A stretch of DNA of 64,000 nucleotides from the NCBI GenBank assembly GCA_038277395.1, contig CM076190.1, positions 254,731,989-254,795,988 on the forward strand, written 5' to 3'. The position numbers and the translations under genes are program-made. The stretch's first letter is position 1. Each line of letters starts with the position of its first letter. Source of the stretch: Dryocosmus kuriphilus. Taxonomy: Eukaryota > Arthropoda > Insecta > Hymenoptera > Cynipidae. Of this stretch, positions 47,716 through 58,575 are shown piece after piece. The notes under the pieces are model-generated. The model was not told the DNA's origin. It did not search any database and saw only the letters and a program-made list of their open reading frames with translations.

Positions 47716-48611
47716 GGGATATAGGGGAGAGCGCCCTCAATTGGATAGTTTCCTGAGTAGAATAAGGCCTCAAAGCTAACATTATGTTTAAATTAAACAA
47801 AGTGTATTATTTTTTTATGAGTAACAACATCAAAAGGAGATTGTACCAGACTGTGTTTTACCACTTACTTACAAACGTTCTTGGCAGGTATCTTCTAATT
47901 TTAAGGAAGAACGTAATTAATATGTTTTTATTGGCAGTGTCACGTGTTCCTAACTGGATAATTCGTGAAATGTTAGCTTTTTGCTGAAGTGAATTTTTTT
48001 CATGTTCGTACGATTGTGTGTTACGAACTAAAAGTGAGGAATATATGAACGTATACCGACGTGTTTTTTATGTACCTGATAATAATGGTAAATACGGTAG
48101 ATGTTGGAACCAAAGTGTTATTGATAAAAGAATTAAAAATATTATCAATATTAATGGAAAACATTACGAAGTAATAGTGCTGAATTGTTATTTGATGATA
48201 TCGAGAGAAATATCTATCAATTGTCACTGTGACTACTGTAAAAGACGATTATCCAGATCGTGGACCAAGAACCTCATCTGGATAAAAGTGCAATAATTCC
48301 GTAAAAGATTAATTATGGACACATATCTGATTTATTCCACGTTACATAAAGTAGACTAAAATAAAATTAGGCTAGAGTAACTTTCAAACAACTATGTTCT
48401 TATTCAGGAACTTTAAATATTTTCCATATTAATGCACGCACACATTAAACATAAATACGTATCATCTTTGATTTTAAATTATAACATCTCAGATTATAAA
48501 AAACTTGATATTTAATGTTTTTAAGGAGCAATATATCCCATAGCATAATGAAAAAATTACAGATGATACGCTATAATATTTAGATGTGATGCAGCAAAAT
48601 TTAAATTTGCA
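47716..48611. other. Conserved 3' flank of gene 2
   Basis: Aligns with 15597-16360 plus 18587-19206 and lacks the MITE and mariner A found there. Plus-strand ORFs at 47784-47987 and 48018-48296 are not preserved in the other copy, so they are probably chance. Confidence 0.65.
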
Positions 48612-49093
48612 TTATCTTCTTTGGAGTTTTGATGCTTTTCCCTGAAACACAAAAATCCTGATTGGCGCCACGGAATGAATACCCATGTTTCCAGGCGTAG
48701 GAAGATCGATAACCTTAGCCTCGACTGCTATTGCTCTTAAACCCATACGTGGTCCTGATATTTCACAATAATATCTGATACCAGGTCGAACTACGTCGTT
48801 GATATTGATGTCGCAGTTATTGTTGTTATGCCGACGTTCGAGAGGTGCACTATAAAAGCCACGACGAGTTGCTATAGAAACGTATCCGTATTGACCAAAA
48901 GCTACTGGTGTTTCACCATTTTCGAGAACTCCAACAAGATCAAGGCCAATTGTGATGCTAATATGAACGTCGTTTCCTTCAACAATCTTAAAAGGAATCT
49001 TACGTGGTGTTTCAGTACGATCAGGACTCGTGTTTGAGAGGCTTGCATAACCACTGGTTCCTTCATTGCGTGGTTGACCACCGGACATTGCAG
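48612..49093 (-). CDS. Gene 2, exon 2: mature part of a secreted protein
   Basis: Exactly 482 bp, as in gene 1, from the acceptor TTTTTTCTTGACAG to TAA, phase 1, 159 full codons, no stops or indels. It shares LDLVGVL, FGQYGYVSI, RGFYSAPLER and the C-terminal QRR with gene 1. Of 159 positions, 100 are identical by eye. It contains CEISGPRMGLRAIAVEAKV where gene 1 has a different, similarly sized segment, and an Asn-rich loop (HNNNNCDIN). No known family is recognised. An ORF starting upstream at 49100 crosses the acceptor and is not the true start. Confidence 0.75.
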
Positions 49094-49188
49094 CTGTCAA
49101 GAAAAAAGATAGATTTATGAATTTTTTGTATACTGGAAAAACAACTGTTAGTAAGTATATAAGGAGGAAGTGTTACACTTACAGATTA

Positions 49189-51622
49189 CGGAATCAACTA
49201 GGTATCTCTTTTCGATGACTTTTTACTGCGATACTTTGCAAGTTGACAACAATTATTCATAATTTCAACAACTGTTATAAACAAATTCTGGAAACTATTT
49301 TTCAATGTATATGCTACACTTTTCTTGTTGAATTGAATTTAGCTGGTCAGCTTCTGTTCGCAGCGCGCGCTGCGTAGACAAAAAACAATAGTACTAATCG
49401 TTTGTCTTTTGTTTCTTTTACCCATTTGTTATTTTCTGGTCGCCATTCTTTGAAAGATCTTTCAACGATCACAACGATTTCAGTGCCTGTTGATAATTTG
49501 ATAATTCAGTTTCACAAACATGGATACTTTTGAGTTGGAACATAGGGAATTATCAGATTTCTTATTAGTATCGAATTCTAAAGATGCAGACGTCTTGTTC
49601 AGTTTCTTAAAAGAAAAATATTTTGTTCCAGAAAACTTTTGAGGGTTAGTGCGAAAAAGACTAATTCAATATTTCGCACCTCTTTCAATAAGAGATTGGA
49701 TGCTTCTTTTTCTAATAAGGATAAGTTTCTGCATGCAAGTAAGTTATGGTTGGATGGTGTGCTTTCGATTTCAGAATCTTCAACTTCGAAATCTCAAAAG
49801 GCTAAGAGTTTTCAAGAATGCTCAGGAAAAACAAAAAAAAGAAGAATTGTAGCATTAAAAAATCTTAATCCAGAAACTGAAGTTGATTTGCTCGAAATTT
49901 TGCAAACTGTAGATAAAGCTACTGTGATTGATATCATCAGGAAAGGTTTATCAAGTGAAGACGCTGCGAATATGGAATCTGGTACACCACAGGCCATAGA
50001 TGTACTACCGATACCTTTTACTGACGATAAAGCTCTTGCCCTTTTTATGGACTTAGATTTAACTAAGAGTAAATATAAACTTTTGAGGACACTTCTGCAA
50101 GAAAAAAATTGTGACATTCTTCCATCTTATAAGCACATTACAGATGCCGAAAATGAATGCTACCCTTCAAATTCAGCGATTGAAGTCAACGAGACAGAAG
50201 CTACTCTCCAAGTACAAGAACTTATAGACCATACTACAAAGAGATTGTTAAAAGTTGAAACTGTTTTACCGCCTGAAAATGCCAAGAAGTTAAATCTAAC
50301 TTTAAAGTACGGTTGTGATGGCGCTTCTGGAATAAATCCTTACGAGGACAAATCGAAAAATTTTACAGAACGTAAAACGTCAAGTATTTTCTTGGTATCA
50401 GTGGTTCCTCTTTGCCTTGAGGATATGAACCTTTGCATACATCAATCGGGCAGAATCCTCGAACTTCTTCGCCTAACACTTGTCTGCCAATACCATTCCA
50501 GTATGCAGCAGAGACGACAGATAAAATTCTTACTGATATTCGAGGTACTAAATCTCAAATAAAGGGATTGAAAACAAGTAAAGCTGAGGTGAATGGCATC
50601 GCATATTATGTGGAAGACGAATTGATTTGCACAATGATTGATGAAAAAGTGTGTCCAGCCGTCACCAGAACTGCTGCTTCGTCTAACTGTACTCTCTGTG
50701 GAGCAAAGCCTAAGGAAATGAGCCAGCTTGATGCAGTAAGAATGAGGGAAGAAAATGTGGGTTCACTTCAATACGGACTTCAGACGCTGCATGCATGGAT
50801 TCGATTTATGGAATGTACCCTTCATGTTGCGTATCGTTTACCATTTAAGCAGTGGGACTGCAGATAGGATGAACATAAAAAGTCATTGAATGAAGGAAAG
50901 ATGTGCATCCAGAATGAAATTCACCCTCAGCTGGGCTTAATCGTGGATGTAGTGAAACAGGAAGTGGTTCTACGAACGACGGAAGCACGGCCAGAAAATT
51001 CTTTGCGAAATACGACACAATATAGAAAATAACTGGTTTGAGCAATCAGTTAGTCAAAAACTTTTACATCATTTTGCAAGTCTTAGCTAGCGGGAAAGCG
51101 ATTCGTGGCGAACGCTTCCATAAGATTGCTACCGAGACTGTAGATCTGCTTGTAAAATAATATGATTTGTTTTTTATGCCAGCATCAGTGCATAAGATTC
51201 TGATTTATAGAGCAAATATCATTGATTCTTTTGTGATACCAATTGGTCAATTATCTGAAAAGGCGCATGAAGCGCGAAATAAAGAGCTGAAAGGAGGTCG
51301 AGAAAATAATACAAGAAAATCGTCTGCAATCAATATGCACGAAGACTTGTTGCACTTTTTATTGTGCTCTGCTGATCTTTATTTGGGAAGCCTGAGATAT
51401 CAGTTTCCTCAGACTGAGAGATTGCTGCTTCCAGAAGCTGAAGCACTGCTTTTGAACAATACGTGAGTTCAATGGATTAAGAAACAACCGAAGTTGTCAA
51501 TCAGCAAAAAATGGACGTAAAATGCATTTGTTTATAACAATTGTTAGATAATGACTAATTGTTGTCAACTTACAAAGTATCGCAGTAAAAAGTCATCGAA
51601 AAGCGATTCCTAGTTGATTCCG
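49189..51622 (+). mobile_element. Transib-type DNA transposon relic, 2.4 kb
   Basis: Inverted repeats of about 100 bp (49189-49287 and 51525-51622). They begin CGGAATCAACTAGG and share TTTTCGATGACTTTTTACTG and GTTGACAACAATTA. They enclose a degraded RAG1-like transposase. Gene 1 lacks the insertion at the equivalent place (about 19788). No clear 5-bp target duplication was found, and the ends do not start with the CAC expected for Transib. Confidence 0.8.
49520..51466 (+). pseudogene. Transib (RAG1-like) transposase, broken
   Basis: Related to the catalytic core of RAG1. ATG at 49520 opens MDTFELEHRELSDFLL, with a frame change near 49640. The main piece 49639-50430 has DLTKSKYKLLRTLLQEKN and GCDGASG (first catalytic Asp, equivalent to RAG1 D600). 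A second frame (50433-50867) has TMIDEKVCPAVT (second Asp) and the zinc-binding CTLCGAKPKEM. After a TAG and another shift, traces of GSTNDGSTARKFF (about 50960-51010) and then 51167-51466 with MPASVHKILIYRANIIDS and LSEKAHEARNK (catalytic Glu) follow. All three acidic residues survive, but at least three frame changes and several stops inactivate it. Confidence 0.87.
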
Positions 51623-51859
51623 CAAAAACAAAGATTGAGCCTATTCATTGAAAAGGCACCAAACTGTGAATTTGTGTATAGAAATTGTTTAATGTCAACT
51701 TTTTTGTTGATTAAAAAATTTTTAAACAATTTAAAAAGCATATAAGCACACAAATCTTTTCAAGACTTAACAAGCTTTTATTTAAAAAAAAAAAAAACGT
51801 TTAAATCAGATGAACAGTGTAGGCAAAAAGTTGATTTGTCCGCGGGTACTTCTTTTGCC
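51623..51859. other. Intron sequence, no gene seen
   Basis: AT-rich, with an A run at about 51785. Follows the Transib relic. No recognisable feature. Confidence 0.5.
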
Positions 51860-52088
51860 CTACTGTGGCAACGTGCCGCTAAAGGAATATATAAATCAAA
51901 TTTTTAAAATCGTAATATTTCTTATTATCACTAATTATTTTTTAAAAAAATTTTACACTTTCCCTATATTTCTCTCAGATTCTGTAGTTATAGACTATAG
52001 AAGGATTAATGCCGTCCATTTGAAAGACCATTGTTTCAGCAACTTGAAACACAACTACTTAATTCCTCGAAGAAAAAAATTTCATATA
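51860..52088. repeat. Satellite B, first unit of gene 2 intron
   Basis: Counterpart of 23390-23625 (both CAACGTGCCGCTAAAGGAAT). Cut by LINE2 and resumes at 57231. Confidence 0.78.
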
Positions 52089-52259
52089 AAAGTGAAAATA
52101 GTTGATAGGTAAGGGAAGCAAGAGGTAGGAGATCAAGGCGTGGAACGTCACAGAGCACTGGGTAAGGCAGGATGCCGATGGTTAGATGTCCACAAACTGA
52201 AGCCAGAGGGCAACAGTTATCGGTCAAACGCACAGAACGGCAGGCAGTAAGAGAAGTAT

Positions 52260-53300
52260 GAGATGAAGAGAAAGAAAGCGTGGCTAGTAGGGGGGAAAGG
52301 AGACGTTCAATGTAGAGAAAGCATCGGTGAGGAAAGGTCCTGGACGCCGGCCAGAGAGGGGATGGGAACCAGAAAGGAATCAGGGACGGGTCAAAGAATT
52401 GGGAGACCTTCAAACCTACAACGCTGTAACAAGCTGGGCAGCGCGTCCTCAAGTAGGAGTTTAGACGAATGGCGAAAAATGATGAGCGCGACCAGCATTG
52501 AGGAGCAGGAAAAAAGAGAAAGAGAGGAAGGGGATGATGAGGTAGAAAGAGACAAGGATAACAAGAAGGTTAGGATGAAACGGGAAACACCGGAATGAGG
52601 TAGAGAGGAGGGAGGGATGCTTGAAAAATTGGAAGACCTCATAAAAGTGTTTAGAGAGGAAACAAGGCAAAGATTGGATGATATGAATAGACAGGGAAAC
52701 GACGTAAGGGGGAAGTGAGAAAAGTAAGAGAAAAGTGGGAAGAGTAGGATAAATTAGGGAAAGAGGAGGAAGATAATGTATGGGGGAAACTAGATAGTAT
52801 AGAGAATAGACAGAGAGAGATTGACAAACAGAGAACAAATGAGACAAAACAGTTGGAAGAACGGGTAAACAAACTAGAAATCAGGAACGGACAAACGGTG
52901 AAGGAAACAGTGAGGACGGAAGTCATAAAAGGGAGTGACAAGAACATGCGAATGGAGAATGAAAGCTTGAAGACAAAACTGAGTGAGATTGAAAGAAGCC
53001 TGGAAGGGGAAGAAAGGACAAAGAGGAAAAGCAACATCGCAATTAAGGTTTGAAAGTGGAGGGTGAAACAGGGGAAGCGGAAATAAAAAATCTAATGAGA
53101 GAAATTAGAGCCCAGATAAAGATAGAAGGAGTTAAGAGAATACGGAGGACGAAGGATGGAAAAGAAGGAATGTTCATGGTAAAAGTAGGAAGTGAGGAGG
53201 AAAAAAAGAAAATTATGAAGTAGAAAAAGGGTAGAGGGGAAGAAGGGAAAGAATTGAAGAAGATTTGACAAGGAGGGAGAGAAAGGGAAGGTGGCAAATA
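52260..53300 (+). pseudogene. LINE2 ORF1 region, broken
   Basis: Charged, coiled-coil-rich pieces: 52263-52598 (MKRKKAWLVGGKGDVQ... with a Glu/Arg-rich end) and 52853-53053 (EERVNKLEIRNGQTVKETVR), then AEIKNLMREIRAQIKIEGVK-like sequence near 53070-53140, which looks like the conserved folded part of ORF1 proteins. Stops and shifts separate them. Nucleic-acid chaperone function is inferred from position only. Confidence 0.6.
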
Positions 53301-53544
53301 GAACAAAGGGCATGGGCTGAGAGGAAAAAGAGGCATGTGGTTTGGACAGGGAGAGACAGGATATGGGTAAATGGGGATAAATGACGTTGGGACGAAGAAA
53401 TAGAAGAAATATGGAAAAAAGAAAAAAGAGAGGAAAAAAGTAGGGAAGAAGAAGAGACAGGAGAACCTAAAGAGAAAAGTGAGGGGTTTCCAAGCGAACA
53501 AAGGGGGAAAAAGTGAGCAGTAAAGGGGTGGGAAGGCAAGAGAA

Positions 53545-56500
53545 AATCGTGAAAATAGCTTTCTGGAATGTCTCAGGTTTGAAGAACGAGAACAAGGGAT
53601 TTTGGGAAAGTTAGGAAAATGGGATGTAATCATGATCAGTGAAACGTAGGTGAGTGACAAGGATTGGCAGGGAGTTAAAAGGAGGATAACGAAAAGTTAT
53701 TTGTGCACGATGCAAGAATCAAGAAAGGAACACATCAAAGGGAAAAGGATGGGAGGCATGGTCTCAGGGTGAGAAAAGAATTAGCAGTAAAATGGAGAAA
53801 AGATGTGGTATGGAGGGGAAGGATGGGACAATGATAATAAGAATTGTAGTAGGGCAAGTCAAAATAGCGGTAGTATGTGTATACGGAAGAAGAGGGGAAG
53901 AGGTAGGCTGGAGAGTAATAAAAAGATGGATTGAGAAAAAGAGGGAAGATTTTGTCCTAATAGGAGGGGACTTGAATGCCTGGACTGGCGAACAAGGGCG
54001 AGGGACTTGGGTTGAGGAAAGGGAGGCCTACGTAAGGAGCTCCAAAGACAGGGAAAGGGACCGGGAGGGAAGAAAGTTACCAGAAGTGATAGGAGAAACT
54101 GGATAGTTTATATTTAATGGCAGTATGAAAGGACATGAGGAAGGGGAGATCACTTTTATAGGAAAGGGAGCAACAGTAATTGATTACATCTTGGCAGAAG
54201 AAAGAATGCGACATATCATAGGGAGTATGAAGGTGGGAAATGAAATACGATTCGAGCACTTCCCGGTAATAGCTACACTAAATGAAGGTATCAGTAAGCG
54301 TGGCAGATGGAAAAAAGAGAGGGGAGGGGGGTGAAAGTACATGAAAATAGGAGTATTGGGTGTAGATAAATTAAAAGATTTTAAACAAAATATGGAAAAG
54401 GAGAAGATTAAGTATGAAACAGAGGAGGGAGTAGATTCGATAATCGAAAACTAAGGTATCGATTGAGAAGGTAAAGGATGAGATAGACAAAGAACGAGAA
54501 AAATAAAGGGAAAAGAGAAGCTGGTGTGATAACATGAGAGATTGATGGAAGGGAAAAGACAAAAAGGGAGGAAGGAATACAGGGAAGAAGTAGAGAAAGC
54601 GATCAAAGAAGGTAGGGTGTGTGAGGTGTTAAACAGGGAAAGAGGGGAAAGGAAGGGCGTGCATAAAGAAATAGAAAGGAAAGAGTGGACGGATTATTTC
54701 GAGGGACTATTAGGGGGAGAGGAAATTGAGTGTAAAGTGGAAAAGAGGAGGATGGTCTAAGGAGAAATGGAAGAAGGGAACGAAAAAGAAAGATGAGAAG
54801 TGGATGAGGCAATAAATAAACTTAAAAGAAGCAAGGCTACAGGAGACGATGGCATGGAGAACGAAGCTTTGAAGTATTGAGGGGAAGGGGTAAGAGAAGG
54901 GATGTGGAAGGTCTGCAACAAGGTCTGGAAAGGAGAGGGATGGCCAGACGTGTGGATGACACGGTTGGTGGTACCACTTGTCAAGAAAAGGGATGGAAAA
55001 AAGGTAGGGAAGTACAGAGGGATCACTTTCATGCCAGTGGGCTATAAAATATATGCAGAAATTTCAAGAAAAAGGTTAGAGAGTCAGATTGAACAAAAAT
55101 AAAGTATCCCACACAATCAGATGGAATTTAGAAAAGGGATTGGAAATATAGATAACATATACGTACTCAACTACTTCGTTAACAGAAATTTAGGGAGAAA
55201 GAGAGGGAAACTAGTCGCATTGTTCGTAGATTCCAAAGCAGCATTTGATTCAGCGAACAGAAAGGTGTTATGGCAGGTAATGCACAAGAGGGGTATAGAG
55301 GAAAGCTTGGTGGAGAGGATTAAAGAAATTTTTACAGAAACCAGGATTAGGGTGAAGATAGAAAAGAAAAAAGTGCAGGTATTCTGGGCAAGAAGAGGGC
55401 TGAGGCAAGGGTATCCGTTGAGTCCGCTACTGTTTAATATGCTGCTGGCAGATTTAGAAGAGAAGCTAAAGGATAAAGGGAAAGTGGGGACGGTTTTTCG
55501 TAATAGCAAATTATACTCGCTAGCATATGCGGACGACGTGGTTTTATTAGCAGATGATGAAAAAGGGATGAACCTAATGATGATAATTTTTGAGGAGTAT
55601 ATGGGAGTGAAAGATTTGACAGTAAACATAGAAAAGACAAATGTGATGTGCTTCAAAAGTAGAGAGACGAAAATAAGTTACGTTTGGAAGATGAACGGAC
55701 AAATAGTAGAAGCGGTAGAAGAGTTTTGTTACCTAGGTTTTTGGTTTGAGGCAGGAGGGAGAAATGAGGTGCAGGCGAGGAAAAGGATAGGAGGGGCGAG
55801 TAAAGTAATGGGAAAAGTATGGAGTATAGGAAAGGGAAGGTTTAATAACGATTGGAGGATGAGGGTCCGGCTTTTCGATGCGTTGGTTTGGGCAGTGTTG
55901 CCTTATGGAGTAGAGGTATGGGGATGGAAGGAACATAGGAAAGTTGAAAGTTTGCATGACGGATTTCTGAGATGGGTAATGAGGGTTAGTTAGAGTTTCC
56001 CAGGATACATGTTAAGGGAAGAAGTAGGAAGGGAAAAAATGGTAAATAGACAAATCAAAAGAACCTGGATATTTGATGAGAAGTTGAAGAGGGGAGAGGA
56101 GAGCAAAATAGCTAAAGTATGCTTAGACGTAATTCGTAACAACGAGGAGAGAGGCAATTTGGGAAACTCGAAATGGGAGGAAGAAAGGAATAAAATGAGG
56201 AAGGCTTATGATATACGAGAAGGGGTTGCAGAATGGCAGGTCACAGAATTAGAGTTGTTAGTGAAAGAAGGAGAAGAGATATGGAGAAAGGTTATAGACT
56301 CAAAATATAATAGATGGTATATGATGGTTAAAGTGTTGACGGATCCAGAATATCTACAAAAAGTAAAAAACGAAGATAAACGGAGTAGAGTGATATGGTT
56401 CAGAACGGGAGAAGGAGTGAGAGCTTGTAGGGATTGGATGGATGAAGAGGAGAATTTTTGTAGAGCATGTGGATTAGAAATGGGTTCATGGATACATATA

Positions 56501-56638
56501 TTAGAGAGGTGTATGTGTGAGGAAGATGGTCAGTTGAGTGTGGATGAGTCTGTGAGATGGATTTTGGATGGCAATGGGCAGGGAGCAGCATGGATGAAGA
56601 AATTGGAAGAACTAAGAGAAATCAAGGGAAAAGGTTAG
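53545..56638 (+). pseudogene. LINE2 ORF2: endonuclease / reverse transcriptase / zinc finger
   Basis: The endonuclease starts KIVKIAFWNVSGLKN (53545) with DVIMISET. LIGGDLNAWTGEQG follows in 53792-54106, then TVIDYILAEERMRH and RFEHFPVIATL at 54125-54334. RT lies at 54902-55993 with RGITFMPVGYKIYAEI, GLRQGYPLSPLLFNMLLADL and the catalytic YADDVVLLADD. The C-terminal part 56009-56638 ends with CRACGLEMGSWIHILERC, a CCHC finger. From 53792 on nearly everything is in one frame, interrupted by single stops (54104, 54332, 54758, 55100, 55991) and a local shift near 54450. Confidence 0.88.
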
Positions 56639-56767
56639 AGCCAAACGAGTAATCCTGAAAAAGGAAAGTAAAAAGTAACCGGAGAAAACGTATTTTTGTG
56701 GTAAGGGGAAACGGAAACCCCGAAAGATCGCACATTAGTAGAATTAAGATTAGTATTGGAAATTAGT

Positions 56768-57130
56768 GTATAATAATTTTTACCCAAGAATAATGTATAA
56801 TTGAAACTGTTCCAGCCTTTGTTGGTTTCAATTATACATTATTCTTGGGTAAAAATTATTATATATATATATACTGGCTTTAAACCTCGAATACCTACTA
56901 AATTAAAATGGAGAATCGAGGATTTTACCAACAACTTCTAGAAGATTATAACGACCAAAAAGCAGCAATAATCAAGGAATGGATACGACTCATGTACTAC
57001 GTGGAGAGTAGAAAAAATCAACGCAGGTTTTTATTTAGATGTAAATATGTAGATCTCATTTCGAATCATATTTTATATAATATTAATCCTAAAATTAGAT
57101 TTTTTTCAAAAAAAACTAGCGCTATATATT
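56768..57130 (+). mobile_element. Penelope-like 5' fragment with inverted terminal copy
   Basis: Homologous to the start of Penelope 1 (24930-25260). Begins with a hairpin: 56772-56808 is the inverted copy of 56824-56861 (TTTCAATTATACATTATTCT on one arm). Then comes the uninterrupted N-terminus of the polyprotein (56908-57132, MENRGFYQQLLEDYNDQKAA...), truncated at about 57130. Inverted terminal copies and truncation are usual for Penelope insertions. Confidence 0.8.
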
Positions 57131-57132
57131 AG
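56908..57132 (+). pseudogene. Penelope polyprotein N-terminal fragment
   Basis: 74 codons from ATG matching 25030 onwards, without the premature TGA found in Penelope 1. Contains EWIRLMYYVESRKNQRRFLF, a basic segment. It has no RT domain. It is useful because it shows the true start of this family's ORF. Confidence 0.7.
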
Positions 57133-57230
57133 ATTATAAGTAGTGGTTAAGTTAGAGTAAGGATGAATTGTAGTCATATGTACAGGAAGCGAGGAACCTC
57201 AAACCATTAAAAGGGAGAGATTAAATAAAC

Positions 57231-58215
57231 TACTGAGTAAATAGTTTTGAAAAATTGAAATATTTATATTTTAGCACTCGAATAAACAAGGCGACATTGT
57301 GTGAGTCGTCAGTTTTTTCCTCTCATTTTTTACAAGATTTGCTAGCAGCGTGGCACAAAAGGAATATATGGATCGCATTTTAAAAAAAACATAATATTTC
57401 TTATGATAATTAATTATTTATAATTTTATTTTACAGTTTCTCTAAATTTCTCTTCGATTCTATAACTGTAACCTCCAAAAGCATTGATACCACACACAAT
57501 AGTTCTTATTTTAATGAATTATTTTAAAAAGTTGTTTTACACTTTCTCTATGTTCCTCTCAAAATTCTATAACTATAACCTGATAAAGGATTATTGCCTT
57601 CTATATGATACTTCATTGTACTGTTCAACCGTTTGAATCACAATTGTTTAAACTCTCAAAAAACAAAACAAAAATTCAGATAACAACGATTGTCCTGAGT
57701 AGAAGATTTTGATATAAAAAGTGTTCAAAAATTTGAATATATTTATCTCCGCACTGAAATAAACTAGATAATATTGTGTAAGTCTGCAGTTTTTCCTTCG
57801 CATGTGTTACATGATTTGCGTCTAGCAACGTGGCACGAAAGGAGTATATTGATCGCATTTATAAAAAACATAATATTCCTTATTATCATTCATTATTTTA
57901 AAAAGTTTCTTTAACTTTATCTATATTTCCCTCAAATTACTATAGCCTCCAAAAGCATTAATGCCCTTTATATCAAAGGCTATTGTCCTGTTTATCAAAC
58001 CGAATATGAGTAGAATATTTTAAAATGAATAGTGTTAACAAATTTTAATATTTTTTTCTAACACTGGAATAAGTTGGAAAATGCTGTCTGAATCGTTCGT
58101 TTTCCATTCCCATATGTTACCTGATTTGAACCTGTCGACGTGGCACTAGAGAAGTATATTGGCCCCATTTACAAAAAACATAATATTTCTTATTAATATT
58201 AATGTTATATTGTAT
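57231..58215. repeat. Satellite B array, about 2.7 diverged units
   Basis: Continues the array cut by LINE2 (GTGTGAGTCGTCAGTTTTTT, AGCGTGGCACAAAAGG) and ends 14 bp before exon 1 of gene 2. Confidence 0.8.
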
Positions 58216-58228
58216 TAGTTAAACTTAC

Positions 58229-58280
58229 TTGAAAAATTAGGCCAAGCCATGCAGGTGAAGAGTACAATAACGCTCTTCAT
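58229..58280 (-). CDS. Gene 2, exon 1: signal peptide
   Basis: 52-bp coding exon on the minus strand reading MKSVIVLFTCMAWPNFS plus one base, followed by donor GTAAGT (58228-58223). Same length, donor and phase as 40956-41007, with eight base differences. The changed end (WPNFS for LAKFA) may weaken the signal-peptidase site. It joins in frame to 48612-49093. Confidence 0.72.
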
Positions 58281-58394
58281 TGCTTCTAGATACAAATAGA
58301 CACAACGATAGGAAACTTCAGCTGAGCTTGTGGACAGTTTAAGAAACAATACAAGGAAACATATCGTTAATCTCATATCTCAGAAATCTTCATC

Positions 58395-58407
58395 CATATA
58401 TATATAC
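58395..58407 (-). promoter_or_regulatory. TATA-like element of gene 2
   Basis: TATATATATAT-type run on the minus strand about 122 bp upstream of the ATG, the same distance as in gene 1. Confidence 0.5.
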
Positions 58408-58575
58408 CAGGTTTGTTACGCATAAAACCTTTAGAATTATTTACGTTTACGCAAACACATTGTAGAGATTGTAAAAAATTTTTTGCGCATTAAAAAAATG
58501 TATTATTAATCAGATTCTTCAAATAGCTGACTCATATATTTTCAAAAATGTTTCAAGAAGATCCACTTAGCTAAA
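58408..58575. other. Conserved upstream region of gene 2
   Basis: Aligns with 41133-41306 through TTTTTGCGCATT and CAGATTCTTCAAATA. No ORF. Confidence 0.6.

Larger units (their letters stand above)
52089..57230 (+). mobile_element. LINE2: non-LTR retrotransposon with Penelope fragment in its 3' UTR
   Basis: Better preserved relative of LINE1, inserted in satellite B. Has an ORF1 coiled-coil region, an ORF2 with endonuclease, RT and a C-terminal zinc finger, and a 3' tail (GAGGAACCTCAAACC..., about 57190) matching the LINE1 tail. The 3' UTR is split by the Penelope fragment at 56768-57130. Confidence 0.85.
49094..58228 (-). other. Inferred intron of gene 2 (9.1 kb)
   Basis: Runs from donor GTAAGT (58228-58223) to acceptor AG (49094-49095) on the minus strand. 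Contains the Transib relic, satellite B, LINE2 and a Penelope fragment. Boundaries and phase equal those of gene 1. Confidence 0.62.

Noticed and set aside
48018..48296. 92-codon ORF with a CHCDYC zinc-finger-like string
   Set aside because: The homologous sequence near 18610-18720 has a stop at the equivalent place and the upstream part is not conserved. Treated as chance in non-coding flank.
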